A DNA stretch of 64,000 bases from Hyphomicrobiales bacterium (GCA_027483505.1 JAIXUP010000037.1:1-64000), one strand, 5' to 3'; shown: positions 1 through 9,185, counted from the first letter of the stretch. Translations and numbers: made by a program. The notes: a model not told the origin generated them from the sequence alone.

Positions 1-147
<147 letters not shown>

Positions 148-235
148 TCTGCCGTCATTGCTCGGGCTCTGACGGCGAGTGACCCGTTTCCTGTGGGACC
201 AGACTGGCCGTCGCCGCCAAGGCGCGGCTGCCAAC

Positions 236-265
236 GCGCCCTCTTCCGAAGGGGGGAGGGAGCGC
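236..265. terminator. Imperfect palindrome between convergent genes
   Basis: GCGCC at 236-240 and the run to GCGC at 262-265 form an imperfect GC-rich hairpin with a CCGAAGG-type apex. It lies between the end of the aminotransferase and the end of the convergent hydrolase gene, so it could terminate either transcript, though there is no clear T-run. It resembles the CTCTCCC/GGGAGAG palindromes at 46806-46933 and may belong to the same dispersed family. Confidence 0.35.
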
Positions 266-266
266 C

Positions 267-1136
267 TCAAACCAGATGCTTCCTGAAAAACGCCAGCGTG
301 CGTGACAGGGCGAGGTCAGCCGCCGCCTTGTCGTAGCGCGCGGCGTTGGTGTCATTGTTGAAGGCGTGCTGCGCGCCCTCGTACATGTGGATTTCAAAAT
401 CCTTCTTCGCCCATTCGAGCGCGGCCCTGTAGGCCGGGATGCCTGCATTGATGCGCTCGTCATTGCCGGCATAGTGGAGCATCAGTGGCGTCCTGATGCG
501 CTCGACCTGCTCTGCTGGCACCTGCGACCCGTAATAGGCGACGCCGGCGGCAAGGCCGGGCGGGTTCAGCACCGCGATGCGGTTGACCATGCCGCCGCCC
601 CAGCAGTAGCCGACGGTGCCGACCTTGCCATTGCAGCCCTGCACGCGGGACAGGGCTGCGACGCCGGCCGCGATCCGCGCAGCGGCGCGGTCGGGTGGCA
701 CCTGCCCGATCATGTCGCGCGCCTTGTCCTCGTCCGCGGGCGTGCCGCCTTCTGGCGTCAGCGCATCGACGCCAAGCACGATGAAGCCTTCCAGCGCGAA
801 GCGCCGCGTCACATCGCGGATATGGGGATTGAGGCCGCGGTTTTCGTGGATCACCACGATTCCGGGCCTGCGCCCATCCTCTGCCGGGGCCGCCAGCATC
901 CCCTGCATCATCGCGTCGCCGATCTCGTACTGGAAGGTCGAGACCGCGAGGCGCGGATCGTTCGGCGCAATGGTTTGCGCGGCGGCATAATTGTTCTGGA
1001 GCAACGGCAGGATCGCGGTGGCCGCCGCTGTTCCGCCGGCGATCCCAGCGAGTTTCTCCATGAAGTCGCGCCGCGACAGCGCGCCATGGGTAAAGCGGTC
1101 ATACAGATCGATGATGTCCTGGGTGACCGGTGGCAT
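267..1136 (-). CDS. Dienelactone hydrolase family protein with Tat-type leader
   Basis: This is an alpha/beta hydrolase of the dienelactone hydrolase family, 289 residues from the chosen start. The family cleaves lactones or esters using a Cys-Asp-His triad. Visible candidates are Cys178 in GYCWGG, Asp226 in GNDER and His257 in AQHAF. The N-terminal region has SRRDFMEKL followed by an Ala/Gly-rich stretch, which suggests Tat export. I chose ATG at 1136 because an AGGAG lies about 11 bases upstream; an in-frame upstream ATG near 1187 adds only low-complexity sequence. It stands alone, convergent with the upstream aminotransferase and divergent from the envelope protein at 1334. The substrate cannot be deduced. 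Confidence 0.85.
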   Translation of the reverse strand: MPPVTQDIIDLYDRFTHGALSRRDFMEKLAGIAGGTAAATAILPLLQNNYAAAQTIAPNDPRLAVSTFQYEIGDAMMQGMLAAPAEDGRRPGIVVIHENRGLNPHIRDVTRRFALEGFIVLGVDALTPEGGTPADEDKARDMIGQVPPDRAAARIAAGVAALSRVQGCNGKVGTVGYCWGGGMVNRIAVLNPPGLAAGVAYYGSQVPAEQVERIRTPLMLHYAGNDERINAGIPAYRAALEWAKKDFEIHMYEGAQHAFNNDTNAARYDKAAADLALSRTLAFFRKHLV

Positions 1137-1333
1137 GGCTGACCTCGCTCCTGATGGAGATAGTCTAGCCTCTCGCTGCCGCCGCACAAGCGCCCATGTG
1201 GCCGTCGGGTGACAGGTCGCGGGCGATTCAGGAGGCGTTCATGATAAGTGCGACCAATGCTTGCTGAATCGAGGGTCGGGGAGTATCCAAGAATCCGTTA
1301 AGGGTCTGTTTAGGTTTTGGATCGGAATTAGCC

Positions 1334-2275
1334 ATGTCTTATCGCTCATCCCTGCTGGCCAGCACGGTCATCGCGTCCGGGCTGCTGATGTCCCAGGCGG
1401 GCGCGTCGGACCTGCCGAGCACCAAGATGGCGCCGATCGCACCGACCTTTGCCCGTCTGCCCGCCGTCGATGGCGTGAACGGCAAGATCGAAGGGTTCGG
1501 CGGCTGGGCCGATACGGATGGCGTCGCCAACCTGCTGCGCCGCCGCAACTTCACCGGCGGTGGTCTTGCCTCGGTCTCGCTCCCGCTCGGCCAGACGTTC
1601 GGCCTGCAGGTGGACGCCCTTGCCGCCAGCCATCGCGGCGACGGCGTTCTGGGCGGCGCGGCGCATCTGTTCTGGCGCGACCCGTCAACCGGCCTGTTCG
1701 GCGCTTACGGCTCGATCACACGCAATGACCGCCTTTCAGGGCTGACCCATTACCGTGCCGCCGCTGAAGGCGCCGTCTATCTCGACCGCTTCACCATCGG
1801 CGGCCTCGTCGGCTACGAATGGGGCAACAAGAACGCCAATGTGCTGATCGGCGCCATTCCGGGCTTCAATGTGTTCGACGTCACTAACAAGCGCGGCCGC
1901 TTCTTCGACATGGTCGATGTGAGCTACTACGCAACGGACAACTGGAAGTTCTCGGTCGGCCACCGCTACGTCGGCGGGCGTCATGCCGCCGCCGTCGGCA
2001 CCGAGGCCCTGCTGGCCAACAGCGGCGGTCTCGCCATCACCGGCTATGTCGAAGGCCGCCTGGGCGAGCGCGACTACAAGGCGGTCATGGCCGGGGTGAA
2101 GATCTACTTCGGCCAGAAGGAAAAGACCCTTATCCGTCGCCATCGCGAGGACGACCCGCCAAACTGGCTGAAGGATGACATGTTCACCGGCAGCAACCAG
2201 GCGCGTCCGAACTACGTGCCGACCGGCGGCGGCGGCTGTGGTCCGTGCGGCGGTTGCGGCCCGCGTGTCGACTGA
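1334..2275 (+). CDS. Exported envelope protein, possibly beta-barrel, with Cys/Gly-rich tail
   Basis: A 313-residue protein that I do not recognise. It starts with a typical signal peptide (about residues 1-24, ending SQAGA). The mature part alternates short hydrophobic and polar stretches rich in Gly, Tyr and Phe (for example YGSITRND, GGLVGYEWGN), as in outer-membrane barrels or autotransporter-like domains. The C-terminus is unusual: after a charged linker the last 16 residues are a run of Gly, Cys and Pro with three cysteines. It is preceded by a weak GGA ribosome site and followed by a strong hairpin at 2296-2315. Whether it is a porin relative is inference. Confidence 0.55.
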   Translation: MSYRSSLLASTVIASGLLMSQAGASDLPSTKMAPIAPTFARLPAVDGVNGKIEGFGGWADTDGVANLLRRRNFTGGGLASVSLPLGQTFGLQVDALAASHRGDGVLGGAAHLFWRDPSTGLFGAYGSITRNDRLSGLTHYRAAAEGAVYLDRFTIGGLVGYEWGNKNANVLIGAIPGFNVFDVTNKRGRFFDMVDVSYYATDNWKFSVGHRYVGGRHAAAVGTEALLANSGGLAITGYVEGRLGERDYKAVMAGVKIYFGQKEKTLIRRHREDDPPNWLKDDMFTGSNQARPNYVPTGGGGCGPCGGCGPRVD

Positions 2276-2295
2276 GAGCCGGTGACGGCGGAACT

Positions 2296-2317
2296 GCCCG
2301 GAAGCGGTTCCGGGCTT
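2296..2317 (+). terminator. Hairpin downstream of the envelope protein gene
   Basis: A perfect 8-bp stem (GCCCGGAA at 2296-2303, TTCCGGGC at 2308-2315) with a GCGG loop sits 21 bases after the stop codon. Only two T residues follow, so it is a weak Rho-independent terminator or an RNA 3'-end stabiliser. Confidence 0.5.
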
Positions 2318-2384
2318 ACACGGGACGCGGAATTGGCGGCTTTCAGGCGCCTGCCCGTGTTGCCGACAGGCGGACGCGCCTGAC

Positions 2385-3587
2385 ATGCCGCGCGTCCTGC
2401 TGGCGTGGGAGTGTGGCGGTGGGCGCGGCCATGTGCTCACACTCAAGCGCGTAGCGGAAAGTCTTGGCGCACCGCGCTACATCGACGCCTCCTTGCACAG
2501 GATGGAGCATGCTGACCTGTTGTCGGGCGTGTGCAGCGAGGTCTTCCCCGGGGCCGGGTATCGCTATGACGACTCGGAGCGCAAGGCCCGCGGCGGTGCG
2601 CCGGCGGCCACATTCGGCGAGTTTCTCGCCGATCTTGGCTTCCGCGATCCGGCGATCCTCTCGGAGCGCTTTCGCTGGTGGCAGGATGTCATCAAGGCGC
2701 AGCGGGCCGGCCTCCTGATCGGCGACTTCAGCCCGTGCGCGCAACTGGCCGGCCGCAGCCTCGGCATTCCAGTGGTCGGAATCGGGATCGGTTACCACCA
2801 GCCGCCCGCGCACCTGGCTGAATTTCCTGTCCTGCTGCCGCAATTCAGCACACGTGTCTTCGACGAACAGGAGATGGTCGACGCCATCAACGAGGCGGGC
2901 GGGCCGCTGGGAATTCCGCGCATCACGCATTTGGCGGAAATCCATGCCGGAGCCGACCAGATCATCTGCTGCCCGGATATTCTGGACCCCTATGCTTCGG
3001 AGCGCGGGCGACCGAACCTGCCGCCGATCGCTGAAATCCCGGACGCTGTCGATGGGCCGGGGGGCGATGAGATCTTTGCATACTTCTCGACCACGGAGCT
3101 TGAGAACGAGAATCTGGTTGAAGCTCTCGAGACGCTCGGCCTGCCGCTGCGCATCTATGCGGCGGCGGCGCCGGACGGGGTGCGCGAACGGTTGGCGGGC
3201 GCGGATCATCTGACGATCGAACGCGCCGCCATTCCGATCAACCTGGTGGCGCAGCGGTCACGCGTGATCATCTACGCGGCGCAGACCAACACCTGCGCGA
3301 TGGCGCTGTCGGCCGGGCTGGTGCATGTCGCCTTTCCGCAACATCTCGAGCAGCGCTTCACCGCCTTCCGCGCCCGGGAAGCCGGCGTTCTGACTGAACT
3401 CTCCGCGCATGGCATGAGCGCCGCCGACATCCGGGCCGCCATCACCGAGGCCTATCACGCCCGCGGCATGCGGGACCGCGCGAAGGATCTGGCGCGGCGC
3501 CTTCGCCCGCAATTCGAGGGCGACCTCAACCAGCTCATTCGCCAACGTCTCGATGACGTGATGATGGGACCCCAGTCCCGCACCTGA
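2385..3587 (+). CDS. GT-B fold glycosyltransferase-like protein
   Basis: A 400-residue protein without signal peptide or membrane segments. The N-terminus (VLLAWECGGGRGH) is the glycine-rich loop that starts the acceptor domain in GT1/GT28-type glycosyltransferases. The C-terminal half ends with a pattern in which a small-residue stretch (TNTCAMALSAGL) and HLEQRFTAFR take the place of the nucleotide-sugar motif HGGxxT...Q..NA. The usual HGG is not conserved, so donor use is uncertain. The gene lies 109 bases after the envelope protein gene and could be partly cotranscribed with it, although a hairpin separates them. Donor, acceptor and product are unknown. Confidence 0.6.
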   Translation: MPRVLLAWECGGGRGHVLTLKRVAESLGAPRYIDASLHRMEHADLLSGVCSEVFPGAGYRYDDSERKARGGAPAATFGEFLADLGFRDPAILSERFRWWQDVIKAQRAGLLIGDFSPCAQLAGRSLGIPVVGIGIGYHQPPAHLAEFPVLLPQFSTRVFDEQEMVDAINEAGGPLGIPRITHLAEIHAGADQIICCPDILDPYASERGRPNLPPIAEIPDAVDGPGGDEIFAYFSTTELENENLVEALETLGLPLRIYAAAAPDGVRERLAGADHLTIERAAIPINLVAQRSRVIIYAAQTNTCAMALSAGLVHVAFPQHLEQRFTAFRAREAGVLTELSAHGMSAADIRAAITEAYHARGMRDRAKDLARRLRPQFEGDLNQLIRQRLDDVMMGPQSRT

Positions 3588-3589
3588 AC

Positions 3590-3616
3590 AAAAAACGCCG
3601 CCCCGAAGGACGGCGT
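3590..3616 (-). terminator. Rho-independent terminator of rplS
   Basis: Read on the minus strand, a 9-bp stem (3616-3608 with 3603-3595, one G-T pair) closes a TTCG loop and runs straight into six T residues. It lies 24 bases beyond the rplS stop codon. It sits immediately after the stop of the convergent glycosyltransferase gene. Confidence 0.85.
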
Positions 3617-3639
3617 CTGTCTGGTCTGTTCGGGTTGTC

Positions 3640-4014
3640 TCAGCCTTCCTTGCGGGGCTCGACGCGCTCGGCGATGCGGGCCGACTTGCCGCGGCGGTCG
3701 CGCAGATAATAAAGCTTGGCGCGGCGCACCTTGCCCTTGCGGATGACCTTGATGCTGTCAATCATCGGCGAATACAGCGGAAACACGCGCTCGACGCCTT
3801 CGCCGTAGGAAATCTTGCGGACCGTGAAGAACTGGTCGAAGCCGCCGCCATTGCGGGCGATGCAAACGCCTTCATAGGCCTGCACGCGGGTGCGGTCGCC
3901 TTCCTTGACCTTCACGTTGACCTGAACGGTGTCGCCGGGCTGAAAGGGCGGAACGGTCTTGCCTTCGGTCAGCTTGGCGACCTGCTCGAGATTGAGCTGC
4001 TCGATGATGTTCAT
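3640..4014 (-). CDS. rplS: 50S ribosomal protein L19
   Basis: L19 is a large-subunit protein at the 30S-50S interface. The 124-residue product has the family signatures [23 protein letters not shown] and the C-terminal basic block [20 protein letters not shown]. Length is as expected for Alphaproteobacteria, with a short charged tail. Unlike many bacteria, trmD/rimM/rpsP do not lie next to it in the window. A good terminator follows it, so it is probably a single-gene unit with its promoter in 4015-4150. Confidence 0.97.
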   Translation of the reverse strand: MNIIEQLNLEQVAKLTEGKTVPPFQPGDTVQVNVKVKEGDRTRVQAYEGVCIARNGGGFDQFFTVRKISYGEGVERVFPLYSPMIDSIKVIRKGKVRRAKLYYLRDRRGKSARIAERVEPRKEG

Positions 4015-4150
4015 GTCGATCTCCAGATTTTGCGCTTGTGCGCAGGCGTTTCGGGAACGCTGTTTTCAGTTGAGTGCCGGGCGATACAGCATCGAACGGG
4101 GTTTGTCGAGGGCATGATCCATGATGGCGAGCGCAGCGAAGCCGCCCGCG

Positions 4151-5314
4151 CTAGCTCGCCGGACGCAGCCTGAGGATGCGCCCGTTGGCGTTGTCCGTCA
4201 GCAGGTACAAAAAGCCGTCCGGTCCCTGCCTGACATCGCGGATGCGTTCGTTGACCTCCTTCAGGAGGCGCTCCTCGCCGACGACCCTGTCGCCGTCGAG
4301 TGTCATCCGAACCAGCATTTCGCTGATCAGGCCGCCGGTGAACAGGCTGCCCTTCCAGCCTCGAAACCGGTCGGCCGTGTAGAACGCCGCTCCCGAGGGC
4401 GCAATCGAGGGGTCCCAGTAGTGGATCGGCTGCTCGAGGCCTGCTTTCGCCTGACCCTCGCCGATCTTCCGGCCGGAGTATTCGACGCCGTAGCTGATGA
4501 CCGGCCAGCCATAGTTGAGGCCCTTGCGCACGATGTTGATCTCGTCGCCGCCGCGCGCGCCGTGTTCGATGGTCCAGAGTGCGCCGGTGTCCGGATGCAG
4601 CGCCGCGCCCTGCGCATTGCGATGCCCTGTCGACCAGATTTCCGGCCTCCGCCCGGTCTGGCCGACAAAGGGATTGTCGGCCGGCACGGAGCCGTCCGGC
4701 CTCAGGCGGAGCACCTTGCCGATATGCGTCGCCGGGTCCTGCGCGCTCATCTCCATGTTGCCGCGGTCGCCGGTGGTGACGAAGAGGGCGCCGTCACGGC
4801 CAAACACGATCCGGGAGCCGAAGTGGCGCGTCGTGTTGCCTGCTGGCTGCTGCTGGAAAATCACGGTCGTGCCGACAAGGGCCGTGTCGGCTGCATTCAG
4901 GACGCCACGCGCCACCGCCGTCGCCATGCCGTTGTTGTCGCGCGGCTCGCTGTAGGACAGATAGATCGTGCGGTTTTCGCGAAAGGCGGGATCAAGCGCG
5001 ACGTCGAGCAGGCCGCCTTGCCCGCGGGCCGCCAGGCGCGGCAAGCCGCCAAGCGGTGCGCCAAGCCTGCCGTCCGCCGACACGATCCTGAGCCGTCCGG
5101 GGCGCTCCGTCACCAGCATGCGGCCATCGGGCAGGAAGGCGAGACCCCAGGGGTTCTCGAGGCCGACAGCGACGGTTTCGACAAGCAGCGGACCTGCCGA
5201 GGAGGTGACCCTGACCGGAGTGGGCATCTGCGCCACCACCGGGCCGGGCGCGAGGGCCAGCAGAACAGCGGCGAGCTTCGGAAGACGGGACCAGTCAGGC
5301 ATCATCGGCTCCAT
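4151..5314 (-). CDS. PQQ-dependent aldose sugar dehydrogenase family protein
   Basis: A 387-residue periplasmic beta-propeller of the glucose/sorbosone dehydrogenase family (E. coli YliI/Asd type). It has a signal peptide ending near residue 29 (PGPVVAQ). Family motifs visible are [22 protein letters not shown], the GDRGN and GHRNAQG segments, EHGARGGDE and LNYGWP. These proteins oxidise aldoses using PQQ and pass electrons to quinone or periplasmic carriers. No PQQ biosynthesis genes are in the window. Two further in-frame ATGs (residues 4 and 5) are alternative starts. It could belong to one minus-strand unit with the two genes upstream. Confidence 0.85.
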   Translation of the reverse strand: MEPMMPDWSRLPKLAAVLLALAPGPVVAQMPTPVRVTSSAGPLLVETVAVGLENPWGLAFLPDGRMLVTERPGRLRIVSADGRLGAPLGGLPRLAARGQGGLLDVALDPAFRENRTIYLSYSEPRDNNGMATAVARGVLNAADTALVGTTVIFQQQPAGNTTRHFGSRIVFGRDGALFVTTGDRGNMEMSAQDPATHIGKVLRLRPDGSVPADNPFVGQTGRRPEIWSTGHRNAQGAALHPDTGALWTIEHGARGGDEINIVRKGLNYGWPVISYGVEYSGRKIGEGQAKAGLEQPIHYWDPSIAPSGAAFYTADRFRGWKGSLFTGGLISEMLVRMTLDGDRVVGEERLLKEVNERIRDVRQGPDGFLYLLTDNANGRILRLRPAS

Positions 5315-5377
5315 GCATCACTCACTGGACATAGCAGCCGAGCCTGGCGGATCAACGATAGGGGACAGCCAGCCGCA

Positions 5378-5992
5378 TCAATAGATCGTGCGCTTCATCC
5401 GCTCGGGATAGGCGTCATCATAGGCCTTGCCGTCGAAATCGCCCTTGCTGATCGCTTGCAGCATGGCGCCGACGGTGGGCAGCGCGCTGCGCGCAATCTG
5501 CGTCTCCGGGTCCCAGAGCCGGGATCTGACCAGCGCCTTCTGGCATTGCGTGTAGATCTCCCTGACGGTGATCACGATGACGCAGGCAGGAACCTTGCCC
5601 TCCATCGCGAAGCTTTCCCGCAAGGCCATGTCGGTCGAGAGCACCGCCGTGCCGTTGACCCGCATGGTCTCGCCGACGCCCGGGATCATGAACAGCAGCG
5701 CGATGCGCGGATCGCGTACGATGTTGCGCAGGGTATCGACGCGGTTATTGCCGCGCCTGTCCGGAATCATCAGCGTCCTCGCGTCATGGATCCGGACGAA
5801 GCCTTTCGGGTCGCCGCGCGGCGAGCAGTCGAGCCCCTCCGGACCGCTGGTGGACAGCACCACGAAAGGCGCGGCCTTGATGAACTGGCCATAATGATCG
5901 GAGACGTGATCAAGAACCTTGATGGTGGCGGCGGGCACGATCTGGCCGTAGATCGCTTCCAGTTCGTCGATGGTGCTGATGGTGTCCGCCAT
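5378..5992 (-). CDS. Pyridoxamine 5'-phosphate oxidase-family FMN protein
   Basis: A 204-residue soluble protein with a split-barrel flavin fold. The segments VVLSTSGPEGLDCSPRGD, IPDRRGNNRVDTLRNI and IALLFMIPGVGETMRVNG are typical of the MSMEG_1061-like branch of this superfamily. True PdxH function is unlikely because the C-terminal PdxH motif is absent and the protein belongs to the stand-alone oxidase/reductase group. It begins 7 bases after the upstream binding-protein gene and is probably cotranscribed with it. The substrate is unknown. Confidence 0.8.
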   Translation of the reverse strand: MADTISTIDELEAIYGQIVPAATIKVLDHVSDHYGQFIKAAPFVVLSTSGPEGLDCSPRGDPKGFVRIHDARTLMIPDRRGNNRVDTLRNIVRDPRIALLFMIPGVGETMRVNGTAVLSTDMALRESFAMEGKVPACVIVITVREIYTQCQKALVRSRLWDPETQIARSALPTVGAMLQAISKGDFDGKAYDDAYPERMKRTIY

Positions 5993-5999
5993 GCACGCC

Positions 6000-6986
6000 T
6001 CACTCCACGGGCTTGATGTTGGCCGCCGTGATCACATCGCGCAGGACGCCGATTTCCTGGGCGTGATAGGGGCGAAAGGCTGCCGCATCACGCACATTCA
6101 ACGTGAAGCCGGTGCGCAGGATCGCCTCGCGCGGGCCCGATGCGTTCAGGATCGTGACCACCTCCTGCGAGAGACGGGCCAGTGCCGGGGCTGGCGTTGC
6201 AGCGGGCGCGAAGAAGGCGGCCCACGAGTCGGCATCGGCGTTGGCGACGCCCTGCTCGCGCAGGGTCGGCACGTTCGGAACCGCCATGTTGCGGGCCGGG
6301 CTGGCCAGCGCAATCGCCCTAAGGTCACCGCTCTGGATCTGGCCGAGCACGGACGGAAGGGTCGAGTTGGCGATGTCGATGCGCCCGCCCAGCAGTTCCT
6401 GCACCAGCGGCGCCGCGCCCCGGAACGGCACGTGCGTCATCTGGATGCCGGTGCGGGTCATGAACAGTTCGGTGAACAGATGCGAGCCCGAGCCGACGCC
6501 GGTGGTGCCGTAGTTCAGCTTGCCGGGGTCCTTCTTCGCCAGGGCGATGAGTTCGGGGATATCCTTGGCCGGCAGGTCCTTGCGCACCACGAAGACATGC
6601 TCGAACGAACCGACTCCGGCGAGCGGCGCGAAGTCCTTCTGCGGATCATATCCCGGCTCGCGCAGCAGGAAGCTGTTGGAGCCGTGGGTCTGGTTGTTGC
6701 CGAAGATGATGAGATGGCCGTCAGCCTCGCCGCGCGCCACCGAACGGGTTCCGACAGCGCCGGACGCCCCTGCGCGGTTGTCGACGACGACGGGCACTTT
6801 CAGGGCCACTTCCAGTTCGCGCGCCACGATGCGACCGATCGCGTCCGTCGGGCCTCCGGCCGGGTAGGGGACAACCATGGTGATGGTGCGCGACGGCGTC
6901 CAGGCGCCTTGCGCGCGCAGGATTGTCGGCGCTGCGACTGCGCCCGCGACGAGGCCAAGGGCATGACGGCGGCTGATGGTTTTCAT
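6000..6986 (-). CDS. Tripartite tricarboxylate transporter (Bug/TctC) substrate-binding protein
   Basis: A 328-residue periplasmic solute-binding protein. The leader MKTISRRHALGLVAGAV carries a twin-arginine motif. The mature start (TITMVVPYPAGGPTDAIGR) and VVVDNRAGASGAVGT are Bug-family hallmarks, as is NYGTTGVGSGSH. These proteins bind carboxylates or related small acids. No TctA/TctB membrane partners are present, which is common because Bug genes are often orphans in Alpha- and Betaproteobacteria. It is divergent from the thymidine-kinase-like gene, with a shared 190-base promoter region. Confidence 0.9.
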   Translation of the reverse strand: MKTISRRHALGLVAGAVAAPTILRAQGAWTPSRTITMVVPYPAGGPTDAIGRIVARELEVALKVPVVVDNRAGASGAVGTRSVARGEADGHLIIFGNNQTHGSNSFLLREPGYDPQKDFAPLAGVGSFEHVFVVRKDLPAKDIPELIALAKKDPGKLNYGTTGVGSGSHLFTELFMTRTGIQMTHVPFRGAAPLVQELLGGRIDIANSTLPSVLGQIQSGDLRAIALASPARNMAVPNVPTLREQGVANADADSWAAFFAPAATPAPALARLSQEVVTILNASGPREAILRTGFTLNVRDAAAFRPYHAQEIGVLRDVITAANIKPVE

Positions 6987-7177
6987 CGTTTGGTCTCCCG
7001 GACGCTACATTCCGGCTCGGATGGCCAGTTTCACCACCACATAACGCGGCGTGCCCGCCGTTGCTAGCCACGGCTCCGGGCACGGGGCGGAAGATTTCAT
7101 GTGAACACAGCGCTTTTCGGCGCGCGTGGCCGCTCCGAATCGGGTTCTGTAGTGTGTCTTGAGTTGTCCCCGGAACT

Positions 7178-7804
7178 GTGGCCGCCAGCATGATCGCACC
7201 TTTGACTGTCGTGGCCGGGCCCATGTTCGCCGGAAAGACCTCGGCCCTGATCAGGCGGATCACCGCCGTTCTGGAAGGGGGCGTCATGCCGGTGGTGATC
7301 CTCAAGCCGGCCATGGACAACCGCTATGCCGATGCGGCGATCATGACCCATGACGGCGTGGCGCACCCGGCGCTGCCGATAGCCAACGAGCATGACCTGT
7401 TCGCGGCGGTGGGCGAGGCCTCGGCCCGCGCGGGCGGGCCGGTGCACGTCTTCGTCGACGAAGTGCAGTTCCTGGAGGCGCCGCATTTCCACGGGGCGTT
7501 TCACGAGGCGGTTCATGCGCTGCTGGTTGCCGGGCATGAAGTCACCTGCGGCGGCCTCGACTGCGACTGGCGCGGCATGCCGTTCGACGTTTCGGCGAGG
7601 CTGCTGGCCATGGCCGACCATGTCGAGAAACTGACCGCGCGCTGCGCCGTGACCGGCCTGCCTGCGCAAAAGACCTACAAGAAGTCGGCAGACGCGACGC
7701 GCATCGCCCTTGGCGCCGCCGATACCTACGAGCCGCGCTCGAACGCAGCCTGGCAGGGCGTCGAGCGCGGGCGGGCGGACAGCCTGAAGGTCGGCCGGGG
7801 CTAA
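7178..7804 (+). CDS. Thymidine-kinase-like protein (type II) lacking the zinc cysteines
   Basis: The P-loop GPMFAGKT, Walker B region FVDEVQFL and GLDCDWRGMPF match type II thymidine kinase (EC 2.7.1.21, thymidine salvage) in order and spacing. The lid region normally has two CxxC pairs binding structural zinc. Here only one cysteine remains (ARCAVTG), and the second pair is replaced (TYEPRSNAAW). Tyr of the YE motif is kept. The C-terminus is normal in length. The start is either GTG 7178 or ATG 7190; neither has a strong ribosome site. It is either a divergent Tdk with an altered lid or a kinase-like protein of different specificity. Confidence 0.75.
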   Translation: MAASMIAPLTVVAGPMFAGKTSALIRRITAVLEGGVMPVVILKPAMDNRYADAAIMTHDGVAHPALPIANEHDLFAAVGEASARAGGPVHVFVDEVQFLEAPHFHGAFHEAVHALLVAGHEVTCGGLDCDWRGMPFDVSARLLAMADHVEKLTARCAVTGLPAQKTYKKSADATRIALGAADTYEPRSNAAWQGVERGRADSLKVGRG

Positions 7805-7903
7805 CTCCCGCTTTCGTGAACAGTGACGGGCGGCGCCGGGCGTAACGAAAGGCCCGCTCTTGCCGTATGATGGCTCAACCGCGTTGCAACAACGGAGCAC
7901 ATC

Positions 7904-8893
7904 ATGCTGATCAAGCGCATTCACGGCTGGGAGATGCCGGAGTCCCGGGCGACGCCGGAGGCCCTGTTTCTCAATCGCCGCGCGGTCATCGCAGCCGGGA
8001 TCGGCGCCGCGTCAATCGCCGCCGGCGCTGGTCCGGCCTCGGCCCAGTGGTTCCAGAGCAGCGCGCCGGACCTGACGCGCAGGCCCGATCCGACCGACGA
8101 CCTCTATCCCGCCAAGCGGAACGAGAGCTTCACGCTCGACCGCCCGCTGACCGACGAGGTGATCTCGTCGGGCTACAACAACTATTACGAATTCGGCACA
8201 TCCAAGAATATCTGGAAGCAGGCGGAGGCCAAGAAGACGCGTCCCTGGACCATCAAGGTCGACGGGCTTGTGGAGAAGCCCTTCGAGATCGGCATCGATG
8301 ATCTGATCCGGCGCACGCAACTGGAGGAGCGGCTTTACCGTTTCCGCTGTGTCGAAGCCTGGGCAATGGCCGTGCCGTGGACCGGGTTCACGCTCAAGTC
8401 CTTCCTCGACATCGCCAAGCCAACCTCGGGGGCGAAGTATCTCCGTTTCGAGACCTTCCAGAACCCGGCGGTCGCGCCAGGGCAGAAACAGAGCTGGTAT
8501 CCGTGGCCCTATGTCGAGGCCGTGACCATCGAGGAAGCCGCCAATGAGCTGCCGCTCATGGTGACGGGCGTCTATGGCAAGCCGTTGCGCAACCAGTTCG
8601 GCGCGCCGCTCAGGCTGATCCTGCCATGGAAGTATGGCTTCAAGTCGATCAAGGCGATCACGCGCGTCAGCTTCACGGCGGACCGGCCCAAGAGCTTCTG
8701 GGAGCAGCTCCAGGCATCGGAATACGGCTTCTGGGCCAATGTGAACCCCGCCGTGCCGCATCCGCGCTGGAGCCAGGCCACCGAGCAGGTGCTCGGCACG
8801 CAGGAGCGCGTGCCAACGCTGATCTACAACGGTTATGGCGAGCAGGTCGCGCATCTCTACAAGGGCAAGGAAGCCGAGCGGCTCTATCTCTGA
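7904..8893 (+). CDS. msrP: Protein-methionine-sulfoxide reductase, molybdopterin subunit
   Basis: MsrP (YedY) repairs oxidised methionines of periplasmic proteins using a molybdopterin cofactor. The 329-residue product has a late Tat leader (LNRRAVIAAG around residues 24-33, processed near GPASAQ). The Mo-binding cysteine is Cys149 in RFRCVEAWAM. Other family signatures are SGYNNYYEFG and GAPLRLILPWKYGFK. Length is as expected. The usual partner msrQ, a haem membrane subunit supplying electrons, does not follow: downstream are a hairpin and a convergent regulator. Confidence 0.95.
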   Translation: MLIKRIHGWEMPESRATPEALFLNRRAVIAAGIGAASIAAGAGPASAQWFQSSAPDLTRRPDPTDDLYPAKRNESFTLDRPLTDEVISSGYNNYYEFGTSKNIWKQAEAKKTRPWTIKVDGLVEKPFEIGIDDLIRRTQLEERLYRFRCVEAWAMAVPWTGFTLKSFLDIAKPTSGAKYLRFETFQNPAVAPGQKQSWYPWPYVEAVTIEEAANELPLMVTGVYGKPLRNQFGAPLRLILPWKYGFKSIKAITRVSFTADRPKSFWEQLQASEYGFWANVNPAVPHPRWSQATEQVLGTQERVPTLIYNGYGEQVAHLYKGKEAERLYL

Positions 8894-8920
8894 GCCCCGC
8901 CGTGCCGATGGCCAAAAGGA

Positions 8921-8946
8921 AGCCCAGTTCCTTGCGGAACCGGGCT
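8921..8946 (+). terminator. Hairpin downstream of msrP
   Basis: AGCCCAGTTCC (8921-8931) pairs with GGAACCGGGCT (8936-8946), with one A/C mismatch and a TTGC loop. It lies 28 bases after the msrP stop. There is no T-run, so it may act as a weak terminator. Confidence 0.45.
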
Positions 8947-9062
8947 GAAAGTTGCGTCCAGCCGAAGCGGACACATCAGAGGGGTGGATCGGGAGGCCTC
9001 AACGCCGGGAGGGGAGCGGACACCTTTGTCCCGATCACCATGCTTATATGACGGGCAGCGGC

Positions 9063-9103
9063 TTTTGTTGCAATGCAGCAAAATGCACATTCGTCATGCA
9101 TTT
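9063..9103. promoter_or_regulatory. Two adjacent palindromes between msrP and the LysR gene
   Basis: First, TTTTGTTGC (9063-9071) pairs with GCAGCAAAA (9075-9083) around AAT, which could be a bidirectional terminator for the convergent genes. Second, AAATGCA (9081-9087) and TGCATTT (9097-9103) are perfect arms spaced by nine bases and contain T-N11-A, the core of LysR-type operators. The second is odd at the 3' ends of two convergent genes. Confidence 0.4.
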
Positions 9104-9185
9104 GCCGTATGATCCAATCACAATTCAGCCCCAATTGACCTCAGATCCTGCGCAACAAGCATGGCCCATGGGTCAGCTGCGCGTG

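Noticed and set aside
4121-6016. Open frame of 631 codons on the plus strand
   Set aside because: It lies opposite the sugar dehydrogenase and oxidase-family genes, which have clear family motifs; the antisense translation has none.
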